In this document: piece by piece, positions 16,810-26,069 of the stretch
How positions within the stretch are numbered: the stretch's first letter is position 1
How the letters are laid out: each line of letters opens with the position of its first letter
Assembly (NCBI GenBank): GCA_964424805.1
Contig: CAYRKH010000007.1
Location: 1 to 64,000, forward strand
DNA: 64,000 nucleotides
Reading direction: 5' to 3'
Origin: IDS-8 sp964424805
GTDB lineage: Bacteria; Pseudomonadota; Gammaproteobacteria; Steroidobacterales; Woeseiaceae
The notes under the pieces: generated by a model
Told to the model about the DNA's origin: nothing
The model's database searches: none
What the model saw: the letters and a program-made list of their open reading frames with translations, nothing else
Made by a program: the position numbers and the translations under genes

Positions 16810-17310
16810 ATGAACGGCACAGAGCACCATCACGACATTCGCATCCTGATCGCCGACGACGACGAGTGCATCCTCGACTGCTACCGGGAAGCGTTCGGCG
16901 GTACGGAGCAGACGGATTACAGGAAAGCGCTCGACTCCCTCGAGGCGGAGCTCTTCGAGCCGATGACGAGCGATGCCGCGGCACCGCGCTTCAGTGTCAC
17001 CGCCTGCAACCAGGGACGCGACGCGGTCGATCTCGCCGCGCGAGCGGCGAGCGAGGGGCGGCCGTTCGACGTTGTGATCCTCGATGTCAGGATGCCGCCC
17101 GGTATCGACGGTGTCGAGGCCGGCACCCGGATCCGCAAACTCGACCCGGAGGTCGAGATCGTGTTCGTCACGGGGTACTCCGACATTCCGCGGAAGGAGC
17201 TGGAGCGCCGCGTGCCGCCGCCGGTCAAGCTGCACTACTTCAACAAGCCCTTGTCCTTCATCCGGCTCGCAGAGGACGTGGCGGGCATGGTCCGGCATAC
17301 GGCCTCATGA
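16810..17310 (+). CDS. Stand-alone receiver-domain response regulator with insert
   Basis: 166 residues, only a receiver domain. Acidic pocket 'IADDDE', phospho-acceptor Asp at residue 92 in 'VILDVRMPPGIDG', Thr in 'FVTGY' and Lys in 'YFNKPLS'. Between helix 1 and strand 2 there is an insert of about 35 residues (about 32-62), which is why the Asp is at 92 instead of near 54. The same insert and the same Asp position occur in the next protein. No output domain, so it may be a phosphate sink or act by protein contact. ATGA overlap with the next gene. Confidence 0.9.
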   Translation: MNGTEHHHDIRILIADDDECILDCYREAFGGTEQTDYRKALDSLEAELFEPMTSDAAAPRFSVTACNQGRDAVDLAARAASEGRPFDVVILDVRMPPGIDGVEAGTRIRKLDPEVEIVFVTGYSDIPRKELERRVPPPVKLHYFNKPLSFIRLAEDVAGMVRHTAS

Positions 17311-19199
17311 AAGCCCACGCGCCGTTGACGAACCGCATTCTCGCGGTGGACGACGATGCGCTGATCATCGGCGAGTACCTGCATTGCCTCGGGAGCAACT
17401 TCGAGCCGGACAGCGCGACGAGCACGCTGGGCGATCTCGAGAAAGTCCTGTTCGGAGAGGATACGGACGAGAAGGGAGCTGCGAAGTTCGAGGTGCATAC
17501 CCGCAGGCAGGGGGCAGCCGGCGTCGAAGCGGTTGCCGAGGCTGTCCGCGAAGGCAATCCTTTCGCGATCGTCTTCCTCGATATCCGCATGCCGCCCGGA
17601 ATGGACGGTGTCGAAGCCGCGAAGCGGATTCGTGCGCTCGACCCGAACGTGAACATCGTGCTGGTGACGGGTTCAATGAGCCCGGAGCCGGAAAACCTGG
17701 GCCGGGACATTCCGCCCGCCGACCGGATCTTCTTTTTCAAGAAACCGTTCCACGCGCTCGAATGCCGGCAGCTCGCGGCGGCGCTGTGCGGCAAGTGGCA
17801 CGCCGACCTGGCGCTACGGCGCGCCAACGAGGTCCTGGAGCAGCGGGTCCTGGACCGGACCGCGGAGCTGCACCGGCTGGCGTACTTCGATCCGGTGACC
17901 CGGCTGCCGAACCGCTTGAAACTGATCGACGAGCTGCAGCAAATGATCGACCGCACCGGCAAGGATGACGGCGGTACGGCAGTCATCCTCCTGGACATCG
18001 AACGCTTCAGCTTCCTCAATGAGACCCTTGGCTACCATTCCGGTACCCTCATCCTCCGGGCCCTCGGCAATCGCCTGCGCACGATGTTTGCGGACGAGGT
18101 GCCACGGGTGGTAGTCGGGCGGTTCGGCGCGGACGGGTTCTGCTGCCTGGTGCCGCGCTGCAGGAATGAAGCCGCCGTCGCGGAGATCGTCGAACGCATC
18201 AAGGCAAACGTCCAGGAGCCGTTCCCGGTGGAAGGTCGGGACCTGTTCCTCAAGGCGAGCATGGGTATCGCGTACCATCCGGCGCACGGCCGCGATTCCG
18301 CGACCGTCTTCCGCTGTGCCGAAGGCGCATTGCACCGGTCGATGAGGCGGCCCGACGGCCGCATTACCTGGTATAAGAGCGAGATGCAGTATCGTGCCCG
18401 GCACAAGCTGGCCATGGAAGCGGAGCTGCGGCAGGCGATCGAGAACGCCGAGATCACCGCGTACTTCCAGCCGCAGGTGAACCTGCAGTCCGGTGAGCTG
18501 GCGGGCGCCGAGGCGCTCGCCCGCTGGGTGCGGCCGGACGGGAAGGTGATCAGCCCGGCGGATTTCATCCCGCTGAGCGAGGAAATGGGCATCTCGGACC
18601 TGCTGTTCGAGTGCATCATGCACAAGGTCTGCGGCGCGGTTGGCCGCTGGCAACGCGCGGCAGCCTGGCACGTGCCTGTGAGTGTCAACCTGTCGGCACA
18701 CCAGCTCCGCAACCGGAAGCTGCTCGCGGTGATCAAGGCGATCCTCCAGGAGTACAGCGTCGGCCAGAAGCTCATCAACCTGGAGCTCACCGAAACGGCG
18801 CTGCTGGAGGACTTGACCGTTGCCCGGCCTATGCTCAACGACCTGTCGGCGTTCGGTGTCGGCATCCACATCGACGACTTCGGTACCGGGTATTCGTCGC
18901 TCAGCTACCTGGCCGAGCTGCCGGCGCGGACGCTCAAGATCGACCAGTCCTTCGTCGCGCGGCTTACCGAATCGGCCAACAATGAGCGGGTCGTGCAGGC
19001 CATCATCGCACTCGGCAAGGCGATGGATCTCGAGATCGTGGCAGAAGGCATCGAGACCGGGCAGCAGCTCGAGCGCCTCACGCAGCTCGGCTGCGATCTG
19101 GGCCAGGGCTTTCATATCGAAAAGCCGCTGCCGGAAACAGAGTTCCTGGCGTGGTGCCGTAATCACGCGCCGACGCGCTGCCGGCTGCGCGCGCAGTAG
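17307..19199 (+). CDS. Receiver-GGDEF(degenerate)-EAL cyclic-di-GMP phosphodiesterase
   Basis: 630 residues. Receiver domain (1-150; Asp92 in 'FLDIRMPPGMDG', Lys in 'FFFKKPF'), a coiled linker, a GGDEF domain whose signature reads 'RFGADGFCCLV' (two key acidic residues lost, so probably no cyclase activity), and an EAL domain with 'AEALARW', 'VNLSAHQL', 'LELTET', 'HIDDFGTGYSSL', 'TLKIDQSF', 'VAEGIET' and 'LGCDLGQG'. All metal and catalytic residues of the EAL site are present, so it should hydrolyse c-di-GMP. Probably controlled by the CHASE4 kinase upstream. Confidence 0.92.
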   Translation: MKAHAPLTNRILAVDDDALIIGEYLHCLGSNFEPDSATSTLGDLEKVLFGEDTDEKGAAKFEVHTRRQGAAGVEAVAEAVREGNPFAIVFLDIRMPPGMDGVEAAKRIRALDPNVNIVLVTGSMSPEPENLGRDIPPADRIFFFKKPFHALECRQLAAALCGKWHADLALRRANEVLEQRVLDRTAELHRLAYFDPVTRLPNRLKLIDELQQMIDRTGKDDGGTAVILLDIERFSFLNETLGYHSGTLILRALGNRLRTMFADEVPRVVVGRFGADGFCCLVPRCRNEAAVAEIVERIKANVQEPFPVEGRDLFLKASMGIAYHPAHGRDSATVFRCAEGALHRSMRRPDGRITWYKSEMQYRARHKLAMEAELRQAIENAEITAYFQPQVNLQSGELAGAEALARWVRPDGKVISPADFIPLSEEMGISDLLFECIMHKVCGAVGRWQRAAAWHVPVSVNLSAHQLRNRKLLAVIKAILQEYSVGQKLINLELTETALLEDLTVARPMLNDLSAFGVGIHIDDFGTGYSSLSYLAELPARTLKIDQSFVARLTESANNERVVQAIIALGKAMDLEIVAEGIETGQQLERLTQLGCDLGQGFHIEKPLPETEFLAWCRNHAPTRCRLRAQ

Positions 19200-19324
19200 C
19201 TCACTCGCGCGATTCCACGCCCGTTATTCCCGATCTGCCGCCGCCGCATCGCTCGCGCGGCGCGCTCCCGCACGGGCCGTTTTGGCTTAATATCGGCGCT
19301 TCATAACAACAACGGAGAATTACC

Positions 19325-19744
19325 ATGCTGAAGGAGTTCAAGGAATTTGCCTTGCGCGGCAACGTCGTCGACATGGCCGTCGGCATCATCATCGGGGCGG
19401 CGTTCGGGAAAATCGTGACCTCCCTGGTCAATGACGTCGTGATGCCGCCGCTCGGCCTGCTCACGGGAAAGGTGGATTTCAGCCAGCTTTACTGGAACCT
19501 GAGCGGCGTTGACTATGCATCGCTCGATGCCGCCCAGAAAGCCGGCGCAGCGACCCTCAATTACGGTCTTTTCCTCAACGCGGTGCTGAACTTCCTCATC
19601 GTCGCCCTGGCCGTGTTCCTGCTGATCCGGGCCATGAACCGGCTGCAGAAAAAGGCGGAGGAAACGCCGCAGGAGCCGCCGAAGCCCTCCGCTGAGGTGC
19701 AGCTCCTGAGCGAAATACGCGACGCGCTGAAAGCCCGCAGCTGA
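19325..19744 (+). CDS. mscL: Large-conductance mechanosensitive channel MscL
   Basis: 139 residues. Short amphipathic N terminus (MLKEFKEFALRGNVVDMAVG), TM1 with 'IIIGAAFGKIVTSLVNDVVMPP', periplasmic loop, TM2 (about 84-104) and a cytosolic charged helix (LLSEIRDALK). Homopentamer in the inner membrane that opens at near-lytic tension. CGGAG Shine-Dalgarno lies 8 bases before ATG. An AT-rich TTAATAT about 40 bases upstream may be the -10 element. Confidence 0.96.
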   Translation: MLKEFKEFALRGNVVDMAVGIIIGAAFGKIVTSLVNDVVMPPLGLLTGKVDFSQLYWNLSGVDYASLDAAQKAGAATLNYGLFLNAVLNFLIVALAVFLLIRAMNRLQKKAEETPQEPPKPSAEVQLLSEIRDALKARS

Positions 19745-19793
19745 TTGCCGGAAGGCGTCGGACCCCGCGACATAGCCCGGAGCGTGCGAAAAG

Positions 19794-19818
19794 CCCGTCT
19801 TCCTAAGGCGAAGACGGG
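19794..19818. other. Hairpin downstream of mscL
   Basis: CCCGTCTTC (19794-19802), loop CTAAGGC, and GAAGACGGG (19810-19818) form a perfect 9-bp stem. On the plus strand it is not followed by a T-run; on the minus strand it is followed by CTTTTC. It probably helps end mscL mRNA, but it is not a classical terminator. Confidence 0.4.
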
Positions 19819-19964
19819 TCGTGCACGCCTTAACCTGCGCGCCGGACTGATCGGTCCCGTGGCCCGCAGCGGCGCCATACTTGTCGATCCGCGTTATGAA
19901 TGCCAAACTGAAAGGCCGTGCGACCGCCCGTCGGTGCGATGTTCAACGTGCAAGAGGTCCCAGC

Positions 19965-21212
19965 GTGAAAGCCGATGCCAAACAGCAGGTCCTGGACAGC
20001 GGGTTCGAAGCCACCGTGGCCCGGCGGTGCCTGCAGCTCGTCGGCAATCCACGGATCTCGGTGAAGCTCTGGAACGGCAATGAATATTGCTTCTGTGAGG
20101 GTACACCCGTAGCGCAGATGGAGATCAGGGACCGCTCGGCGTTCACGGCCATGCTGCGTTCCCCGCCGATGGGTTTTGGCGAAGGCTATATCCGCGGCCT
20201 GATCGAAATTCACGGCGACTTCTACGACTTCATCAACGAGGTGTCGCGGACTTTCTCCCTGAAAACGACTCGCGGTTTCCGGCTGCAGAAACTGCGCTCA
20301 CAGCTCGCGGCGCTGAGGCCGAACACGCTCTCACGTTCGCGGGACAACGTGCATCGGCACTACGACCTCGGCAACGATTTCTACAAGCTGTGGCTCGACG
20401 AGCACATGGTTTATACCTGCGCCTACTACCCTCATCCGGAAGCGACGCTGGCCGAGGCCCAGGTCGCGAAGCTCGATCATGTCTGCCGCAAGCTCCGCCT
20501 GCAGCCGGGCCAGACCGTCGTTGAAGCCGGCTGCGGCTGGGGCGCTCTCGCCTTGCACATGGCCGAGCACTACGGGGTCACGGTGACGGCCTACAACAAT
20601 TCCCGCGAGCAGGTCCGTTATGCGAGAGAGCAGGCCGAGAGGCGCAACCTCGCCGATCGCGTGACCTTCATCGAGGACGACTACCGCACTATCATCGGGC
20701 GCTACGACGTATTCGTCTCGGTCGGCATGCTGGAGCACGTCGGCCTGAGGAACTACCGGACGCTCGGCTCGATCGTAGCGCGAAGCCTCAAGCCGGAAGG
20801 CCTCGGGCTGATTCATTCGATCGGCCGCAGCAATCCGCGGCCTCCGGATCCCTGGATCGCGAAACGCATATTCCCGGGCGGGCACATACCGAGCCTCGGC
20901 GAGATGACCGCGGTATTCGAGCCGTTCAAGTTCTCGGTGCTGGACGTCGAGAATTTGAGGCTGCATTACGCGAAGACCTGCCGCGCGTGGCTGGGCAATT
21001 TCGAGAAAGTCAGCGAACAGGTGCGCCAGATGTACAGCACCGAGTTCGTGCGGACATGGCGGTTGTATCTTGCAGGATCGTCCGCGGCGTTTCGCTCCGG
21101 CACGCTGCAGCTCTACCAGGTCCTGTTCGCGCCGCGCGGCAATAACGAGGTGCCCATGACCCGCGGCTACCAGTACGGTGCCGAACCGATAAGCGCCTCC
21201 GCGCCGGAGTAA
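19965..21212 (+). CDS. cfa: Cyclopropane-fatty-acyl-phospholipid synthase
   Basis: 415 residues from GTG 19965. Adds a methylene from S-adenosylmethionine across double bonds of phospholipid acyl chains. Motifs: 'HRHYDLGNDFYKLWLDEHMVYTCA' region, SAM loop 'VEAGCGWGALALHMAEHYG', 'VSVGMLEHVG' and 'FPGGHIPSLGEM'. The N-terminal domain contains 'MGFGEGYIRGLIEIHGDF'. AAGAGG (19952-19957), 7 bases before GTG, decides the start; an ATG at 19896 is an alternative. Its unsaturated substrates would come from fabA-fabB in this window. A flavoprotein reductase gene follows 6 bases later. Confidence 0.92.
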   Translation: MKADAKQQVLDSGFEATVARRCLQLVGNPRISVKLWNGNEYCFCEGTPVAQMEIRDRSAFTAMLRSPPMGFGEGYIRGLIEIHGDFYDFINEVSRTFSLKTTRGFRLQKLRSQLAALRPNTLSRSRDNVHRHYDLGNDFYKLWLDEHMVYTCAYYPHPEATLAEAQVAKLDHVCRKLRLQPGQTVVEAGCGWGALALHMAEHYGVTVTAYNNSREQVRYAREQAERRNLADRVTFIEDDYRTIIGRYDVFVSVGMLEHVGLRNYRTLGSIVARSLKPEGLGLIHSIGRSNPRPPDPWIAKRIFPGGHIPSLGEMTAVFEPFKFSVLDVENLRLHYAKTCRAWLGNFEKVSEQVRQMYSTEFVRTWRLYLAGSSAAFRSGTLQLYQVLFAPRGNNEVPMTRGYQYGAEPISASAPE

Positions 21213-21218
21213 AGCGGC

Positions 21219-22205
21219 TTGCAAAGGGCAGACGCAGTAATCGTCGGAGGCGGTCCTGCCGGTTCCACCTGTGCCTGGAAACTGAAGCAGGCGGGCCTCG
21301 ACGTCATCGTTCTCGACAAGGCGGAGTTCCCGCGCACCAAGCTGTGCGCCGGCTGGATTACGCCGCAGGTCGTCGAGGATCTCGAGATCGATATACCGCG
21401 CTATCCGCACCGCTTCCTGACGTTCGAGCGCCTCGAGTTCAACTGGCGGCGTTTGAAATTCCGGAAGCGCACCATCCAGCACTCCATCCGCCGCTATGAG
21501 TTCGACGACTGGCTGCTGCGCCGCTCGGGCGCCCGGGTCGTCACCCACAGGGTCAAGCAGGTCGCACAGCGGGGGAACGGCTTTGTCATTGACGACCGCT
21601 TCGAATGCGATTACCTGGTGGGCGCAGGCGGTACCTCCTGCCCCGTTTACCGGCACCTTTTTCACGAGGCGAGCCCGCGCGACGGGGCGCTCCAGATCGC
21701 GACGCTGGAACAGGAATTTGCCTACGACTGGCGGAACGGGGAATGCAAGGTCTGGTTCTTCGACGGCGGCCTGCCGGGTTACGCCTGGTACGTGCCCAAG
21801 GCCGACGGCTACGTGAACGTCGGCCTCGGCGGGAAGGCGGAGTCCATAAAGGCGAAGGGCGTGAAGTTGAAGGACTACTGGGCACGCTTCACGCAGAAGC
21901 TCGAGCGCGAGAACCTGGTGCGCGACTATGCTTACCAGCCGACCGGCTACAGCTATTTCCTGCGTGGAGAGGCCGGGACGGTACGGCAAGGCAACGCCTT
22001 CATCGTCGGCGACGCCGTCGGGCTCGCCTCCGTCGACATGGGGGAGGGGATCGGTCCGGCCGTGCGCAGCGCCGTATCAGCGGCCGCGGCGATCGCGCAG
22101 GGGCGTGAACATACCCTGGAGGATATCTCCCGGTACAGCGTCCCCGGGTTTTTTGCCGCCCGGCGTTCGGCGCGGGCGAGCCAGCGGCTGCAGCGGGCCC
22201 CCTAA
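21219..22205 (+). CDS. FAD-dependent oxidoreductase, geranylgeranyl-reductase-like
   Basis: 328 residues. 'AVIVGGGPAGSTCAWKL' binds FAD; 'KLCAGWITPQ' and 'FIVGDAVGLASVDMGEGIGPAVRSA' are the second and third FAD motifs of the geranylgeranyl reductase / halogenase-like group. Start is TTG at 21219 (GGAG 21206-21209); no other start lies before the FAD motif. Directly downstream of cfa and probably co-transcribed; a role in modifying acyl or isoprenoid chains is likely, but the substrate is unknown. Confidence 0.82.
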   Translation: MQRADAVIVGGGPAGSTCAWKLKQAGLDVIVLDKAEFPRTKLCAGWITPQVVEDLEIDIPRYPHRFLTFERLEFNWRRLKFRKRTIQHSIRRYEFDDWLLRRSGARVVTHRVKQVAQRGNGFVIDDRFECDYLVGAGGTSCPVYRHLFHEASPRDGALQIATLEQEFAYDWRNGECKVWFFDGGLPGYAWYVPKADGYVNVGLGGKAESIKAKGVKLKDYWARFTQKLERENLVRDYAYQPTGYSYFLRGEAGTVRQGNAFIVGDAVGLASVDMGEGIGPAVRSAVSAAAAIAQGREHTLEDISRYSVPGFFAARRSARASQRLQRAP

Positions 22206-22249
22206 GGTAGCGATCGTAGCGATCGCAGCCTCAAGACCGTAGCGCAGGC

Positions 22250-23386
22250 TCATTCTTCGGCCGATTCGGCGGCGGGATCCGCAAGGAGGTCTTCCCAGCG
22301 GCGGGTGAGCTGCGTGGCCTTGTATTGCGGGATGCGGTACTCCCAGCCGGCGACGCGGGAGTTGATGGTGGCGGCTTCTGCTGCCGGAAGCGGGGCGTCG
22401 GCCGTTTCGGGTGTTCCTGCCGGTTCCGCTGCCTGCTGCTCCGCCGCGCCGGAACCCTCATCCGAAGGCCCGGCTGTGCCGTCGCTGGTGTCGTCCGGCT
22501 GCGCTTCCGCTGCAACCGCTTCGGCTTCGAGGCCGATCCAGGTCTCGTCCTCGGCCGTCACCGAGTTGACGGTCACCTGCAAGCCCTCGAACGTGGTGTA
22601 CACGGTCGTTGCCGTCGCCGCGTCTTCGACCTCCTCACCGCTCCCCGCCGGCCGCACGTCTTCCAGGCTCAAGCCGCCGATCGCCGATGCGATGCTGTTA
22701 CCCACCGAGGGATAGCTCAGCTCGCGGCCTTCCGGAATCCCCTCCAGGGTGAAGTTCGCCGCATCCTCGCTCGCTTTGGAGAGGCGGATCGTCTCGCCGT
22801 CGCCGTGCGTGATCGCGACCGACCGGATACGCGACGACGGGATGTCGACGATGCCGGAGACGAGCCAGCCGGCGGCGTCGTCCGGAACGTCGGGATTGCG
22901 GTCGATGAGCCAGCTCCGGGCGTCGTCGGGAATACGCGCGTAACGGTATTCCCGCTGCGCGGAATCGCCGAGGATCAGCGAGAATGCCGCTGCTCCCTCT
23001 CCCGCGGTTTCGACCAGCACCCCGGTGCTGCCTTCTGCATCCGGGGCCTGCACGCCCAGCCGGTCGTAGTACTCGCTGTTCGAGGTCTTCTGCTCCACCT
23101 TGCGGGCGTCGGCGATGGCGATGAGCAGGGCGCGCAGCGCGCCGGTATCCGCGTCGTAGCCGCCCTTGGCGGGAACGATCCACCGGTCCCCCTCGCGGAC
23201 GATGGTGACCTTGCCGTCGGCGTCCGTAACCGTCACCTCGGTGACGGCCTCGAGCTGTTCCTTGAGTCCCGGGAACAGCAGCTCGTCCGTTGCACCGCCG
23301 GTGTTCCGCTGCCGGTCCAGCAGGAACACGGCGACGAACAGCACGACGACGACGGCGCCCAGTATCTTCAGGGAACGCGCGCTCAC
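22250..23386 (-). CDS. DUF4340-domain protein of a Gld-like ABC system
   Basis: 378 residues. One N-terminal membrane helix (about 7-24, 'ILGAVVVVLFVAVFLL'), then a mostly beta extracytoplasmic domain with the DUF4340 pattern ('VTEVTVTDADGKVTIVREGDRWIV', 'RYARIPDDARSWLID'), and an acidic Ala/Pro-rich stretch near residue 300-345. Last gene of a four-gene operon with GldA-, GldF- and GldG-like proteins, overlapping the GldG gene by four bases. Function unknown; DUF4340 commonly accompanies this transporter type. Confidence 0.82.
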   Translation of the reverse strand: MSARSLKILGAVVVVLFVAVFLLDRQRNTGGATDELLFPGLKEQLEAVTEVTVTDADGKVTIVREGDRWIVPAKGGYDADTGALRALLIAIADARKVEQKTSNSEYYDRLGVQAPDAEGSTGVLVETAGEGAAAFSLILGDSAQREYRYARIPDDARSWLIDRNPDVPDDAAGWLVSGIVDIPSSRIRSVAITHGDGETIRLSKASEDAANFTLEGIPEGRELSYPSVGNSIASAIGGLSLEDVRPAGSGEEVEDAATATTVYTTFEGLQVTVNSVTAEDETWIGLEAEAVAAEAQPDDTSDGTAGPSDEGSGAAEQQAAEPAGTPETADAPLPAAEAATINSRVAGWEYRIPQYKATQLTRRWEDLLADPAAESAEE

Positions 23387-25329
23387 GCCCGGCGCCTCCC
23401 GCGGCGGCGCCAGACCGCGAACAGCACGAACGCGATCAGGAGCGCCGGAACCAGCGCGATGTTGATGACCTTGAGCACGGTGCCGAGCCGCTCGATGTCA
23501 CGGTCGAGGCCGCGCTGCACGGCTCGTAGTTCCTGGCGGATCTCGGCCCGCCGGTCGATGAAGCGGTCGATCTCGGCCTGCTGTTCCGGCGTCATCAGGA
23601 TGTTGCCCGTATCCTGGCGCGCCGACTGCAGCTCGCCGAGGCGCGCTTCGGTTTCCTCCAGCTCCCGCTGCAGCCGCTGTTCCGTTTGCTGGAACTGCGC
23701 CTGTGCCTCCACGCGTAGCGCCTCGACCCGCGTGAACGGGCGCGAGTAGCTCGCGCGGCTGCGGACGGCAATCAGGTCGTTGCTCCCGGACAGGTTTTCC
23801 AGTGCGTTCGCAACAAAGGTGCCGTTGTCCGCGAAAGCATTCGCGATCTGCTGGCCAAAGAAGCTTTGCACCTGCACCCACATGCGGTCGCTCAGGAGGT
23901 CCACGTCGCCGACGATCACCAGGTTGGCGGGCTCGGCGGATTCGCTGAGGTGTCCACGGGCTTCCGCGGCTTGCGCGGTGGCGCTCCCGGACGGCTCGTC
24001 GGTACCTGGCTCGGGATCCGGTGCGGCGTCTTCGTTCTCGCCGGAGGCAGGCGGCCCGTCGGGGAACGCGCTCTTCAGGGTGCCGCTGATCCTTGCGGCC
24101 AGCACGTATTGCTCGCCGGTCGGCGTGAAGTCCTGCAGCAGCGTGGACGGGTCGGACAGGAAGCGGAACTGGGATACCGGCAGGAGGGCAGCAGACTTGC
24201 TGGACGTGATCAGCGGTTCCACCGACGGCGCGATTTCCTCGTTGAAGCCGAAGTGCCCGGCCGTGCCCATGTTGATGAGCTCCAGGTCGGCGGTGACCAC
24301 GTCTTCCCGGCTGGTTTGCGCCGCGGTGATGCCGAGCATCCCGGGGTGCAGCACGGGGCGGGCGCTCGTGCGCGAGGAAATGCGCAGCGCGAGCTCCGCG
24401 TCGGCCACGACGTCGTCCGTCGAGAATTCGATACCCCAGGCGTCGAACAGCTTCGGCAGGTCCGAGCTTTGTCCCTGCGGCGGCATCCCCTGCGGCATTC
24501 CCTGGGGCATCGCGGCCGGGTCCGCCTCGGCCAGCGGATCGACGAACACCAGTGCCTTGCCGCCGCGCATCACGAACTGGTCTATTGCGTACAGGGCGGT
24601 GTCCGGCAGGTTCTTCGGCTGCACGATCCAGAGCAGGCCGATGTCCTCACCGATATCGGCGACATCGCTCCCGAGATTGCGAATCTCGAAAAGCTGCTGC
24701 GCCTGGCTGTAAGCGACCCAGGGCGACTGCATTTGCTGCGTGCGCGGATCGAAGTCGCCGGTCATGGAGACCCCGGAGATGAGCCCGATCACGGTAGGCT
24801 CGGGCTGCGACAGGATGCTGACCAGCCGTGCGATGTCGTACTCGAGGAATTCCTCTTTTTCCGGCTCGAAGAAGCGGATGATCTCCTCGTCATCGACGCT
24901 GTTGGTACCGGCGAGGCCCATGTAGATGGGATCCGGCGAGGCCGCCGTCTGGATGCCCTGCAGGCCGAACTGCGCCGCCCGGTCCTCCTCGACGGAGAAC
25001 GGCAGCGGGTCGATGATTTCCAGCCGGATCTTGCCTTCGGCTTCGGCCTCGAATTCCTCCAGCAGTTCGCGCACCCGGTTGGCGTAGCCTCGAATGCCCG
25101 GCAGGTTCTTTGTTGCCTCGTTGGAGTAATAGAAGTAGAGGTTGATCGGTTCGTCGATCTTCCCGAGGATGCGCTGCGTGCCTTCCGAAAGCGTGTAGAG
25201 GTTGTTTTCGGTGAGATCGATACGCCAGCCGCGGAACAGCAGGTTGCTGACGATCACCGCGGCGATAAAGGCGAGCGCCAGCAGCAGGAGGCTGGTCGAG
25301 CTGAGTCGGCGTTGCGATTGCGTGCCCAT
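23383..25329 (-). CDS. GldG-family auxiliary component of ABC exporter
   Basis: 648 residues. N-terminal membrane helix (about 13-33), large periplasmic domain with 'WRIDLTENNLYTLSEGTQRIL' and the ABC-type uncharacterised-transport fold ('GLLWIVQPKNLPDTALYAIDQFVMRGGKALVFVDP'), a coiled coil (about 540-620) and a C-terminal membrane helix ('NIALVPALLIAFVLFAVW') ending in a basic tail. Resembles GldG, first described with GldA and GldF in Bacteroidetes gliding, but widespread in Proteobacteria without gliding. ATG at 25329, 9 bases after the permease stop. Confidence 0.85.
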   Translation of the reverse strand: MGTQSQRRLSSTSLLLLALAFIAAVIVSNLLFRGWRIDLTENNLYTLSEGTQRILGKIDEPINLYFYYSNEATKNLPGIRGYANRVRELLEEFEAEAEGKIRLEIIDPLPFSVEEDRAAQFGLQGIQTAASPDPIYMGLAGTNSVDDEEIIRFFEPEKEEFLEYDIARLVSILSQPEPTVIGLISGVSMTGDFDPRTQQMQSPWVAYSQAQQLFEIRNLGSDVADIGEDIGLLWIVQPKNLPDTALYAIDQFVMRGGKALVFVDPLAEADPAAMPQGMPQGMPPQGQSSDLPKLFDAWGIEFSTDDVVADAELALRISSRTSARPVLHPGMLGITAAQTSREDVVTADLELINMGTAGHFGFNEEIAPSVEPLITSSKSAALLPVSQFRFLSDPSTLLQDFTPTGEQYVLAARISGTLKSAFPDGPPASGENEDAAPDPEPGTDEPSGSATAQAAEARGHLSESAEPANLVIVGDVDLLSDRMWVQVQSFFGQQIANAFADNGTFVANALENLSGSNDLIAVRSRASYSRPFTRVEALRVEAQAQFQQTEQRLQRELEETEARLGELQSARQDTGNILMTPEQQAEIDRFIDRRAEIRQELRAVQRGLDRDIERLGTVLKVINIALVPALLIAFVLFAVWRRRGRRRA

Positions 25330-25337
25330 GATGCGCC

Positions 25338-26069
25338 CTAGTCGGCCTGCTTCCATTGCAGGACGATGGTGTTTGCATACAAAAACGTGCCGATCACCAG
25401 CGCGAAATACACCAGGTCGCGGAAGTCGAGCACGCCTTTGCTGATGTCCCGGAAATGCGTGAGGAAGCTGAGCGAGGCGACGCCGTCGACGATCGCCTGC
25501 GGCGCCCAGGCGAAGAGGTCGAGCACGACCTGGAAGCCCGAGAACAGGAATACGAAGCACACGACGACCGTGATCACGAACGCGATGACCTGGTTCTGCG
25601 TGGTAGCCGACACGCAGGAGCCGATCGCGAGAAAGCCGCCCGCCATCAGCAGGCTGCCGATGTAGCCGGCAAGGATTGCACCGTTATCCGGATTACCGAG
25701 GTAGTTGACGGTCAGCCAGATGGGGAACGTGAGCAGGAGCGCGATCCCGGTGAATGCCCAGGCAGCGAGAAACTTGCCGAGCACGGCCTGCCAGGGGGTG
25801 ACCGGCAACGTCATCAGGAGCTCCACGCTGCCGGTCTTGCGCTCCTCCGCCCACAGCCGCATGGCGATGGCCGGCACGAGGAACAGGTACAGCCACGGAT
25901 GGTAGTTGAAGAACGGTGCGAGGTCGGCCTGGCCGCGCTCGTAGAAGCCGCCGAAGTAGAAGGTGAAGGTGCCCATCAGGATCAGGAATATGACGATGAA
26001 CACGTACGCCACGGGCGTCGCGAAATAGCTGCGCAGCTCGCGTTTGAAAATCGCCGAAACCGGGCTCAT
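25338..26069 (-). CDS. ABC-2 permease, GldF-like
   Basis: 243 residues with about six membrane helices. It begins 'MSPVSAIFKRELRSYFATPVAY', typical of GldF/NosY-like permeases, and carries 'RLWAEERKTGSVELLMTLPVTPWQAVLGKFLAAWA', the cytoplasmic coupling region. ATG at 26069 overlaps the ATPase stop as ATGA. Substrate unknown. Confidence 0.88.
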   Translation of the reverse strand: MSPVSAIFKRELRSYFATPVAYVFIVIFLILMGTFTFYFGGFYERGQADLAPFFNYHPWLYLFLVPAIAMRLWAEERKTGSVELLMTLPVTPWQAVLGKFLAAWAFTGIALLLTFPIWLTVNYLGNPDNGAILAGYIGSLLMAGGFLAIGSCVSATTQNQVIAFVITVVVCFVFLFSGFQVVLDLFAWAPQAIVDGVASLSFLTHFRDISKGVLDFRDLVYFALVIGTFLYANTIVLQWKQAD

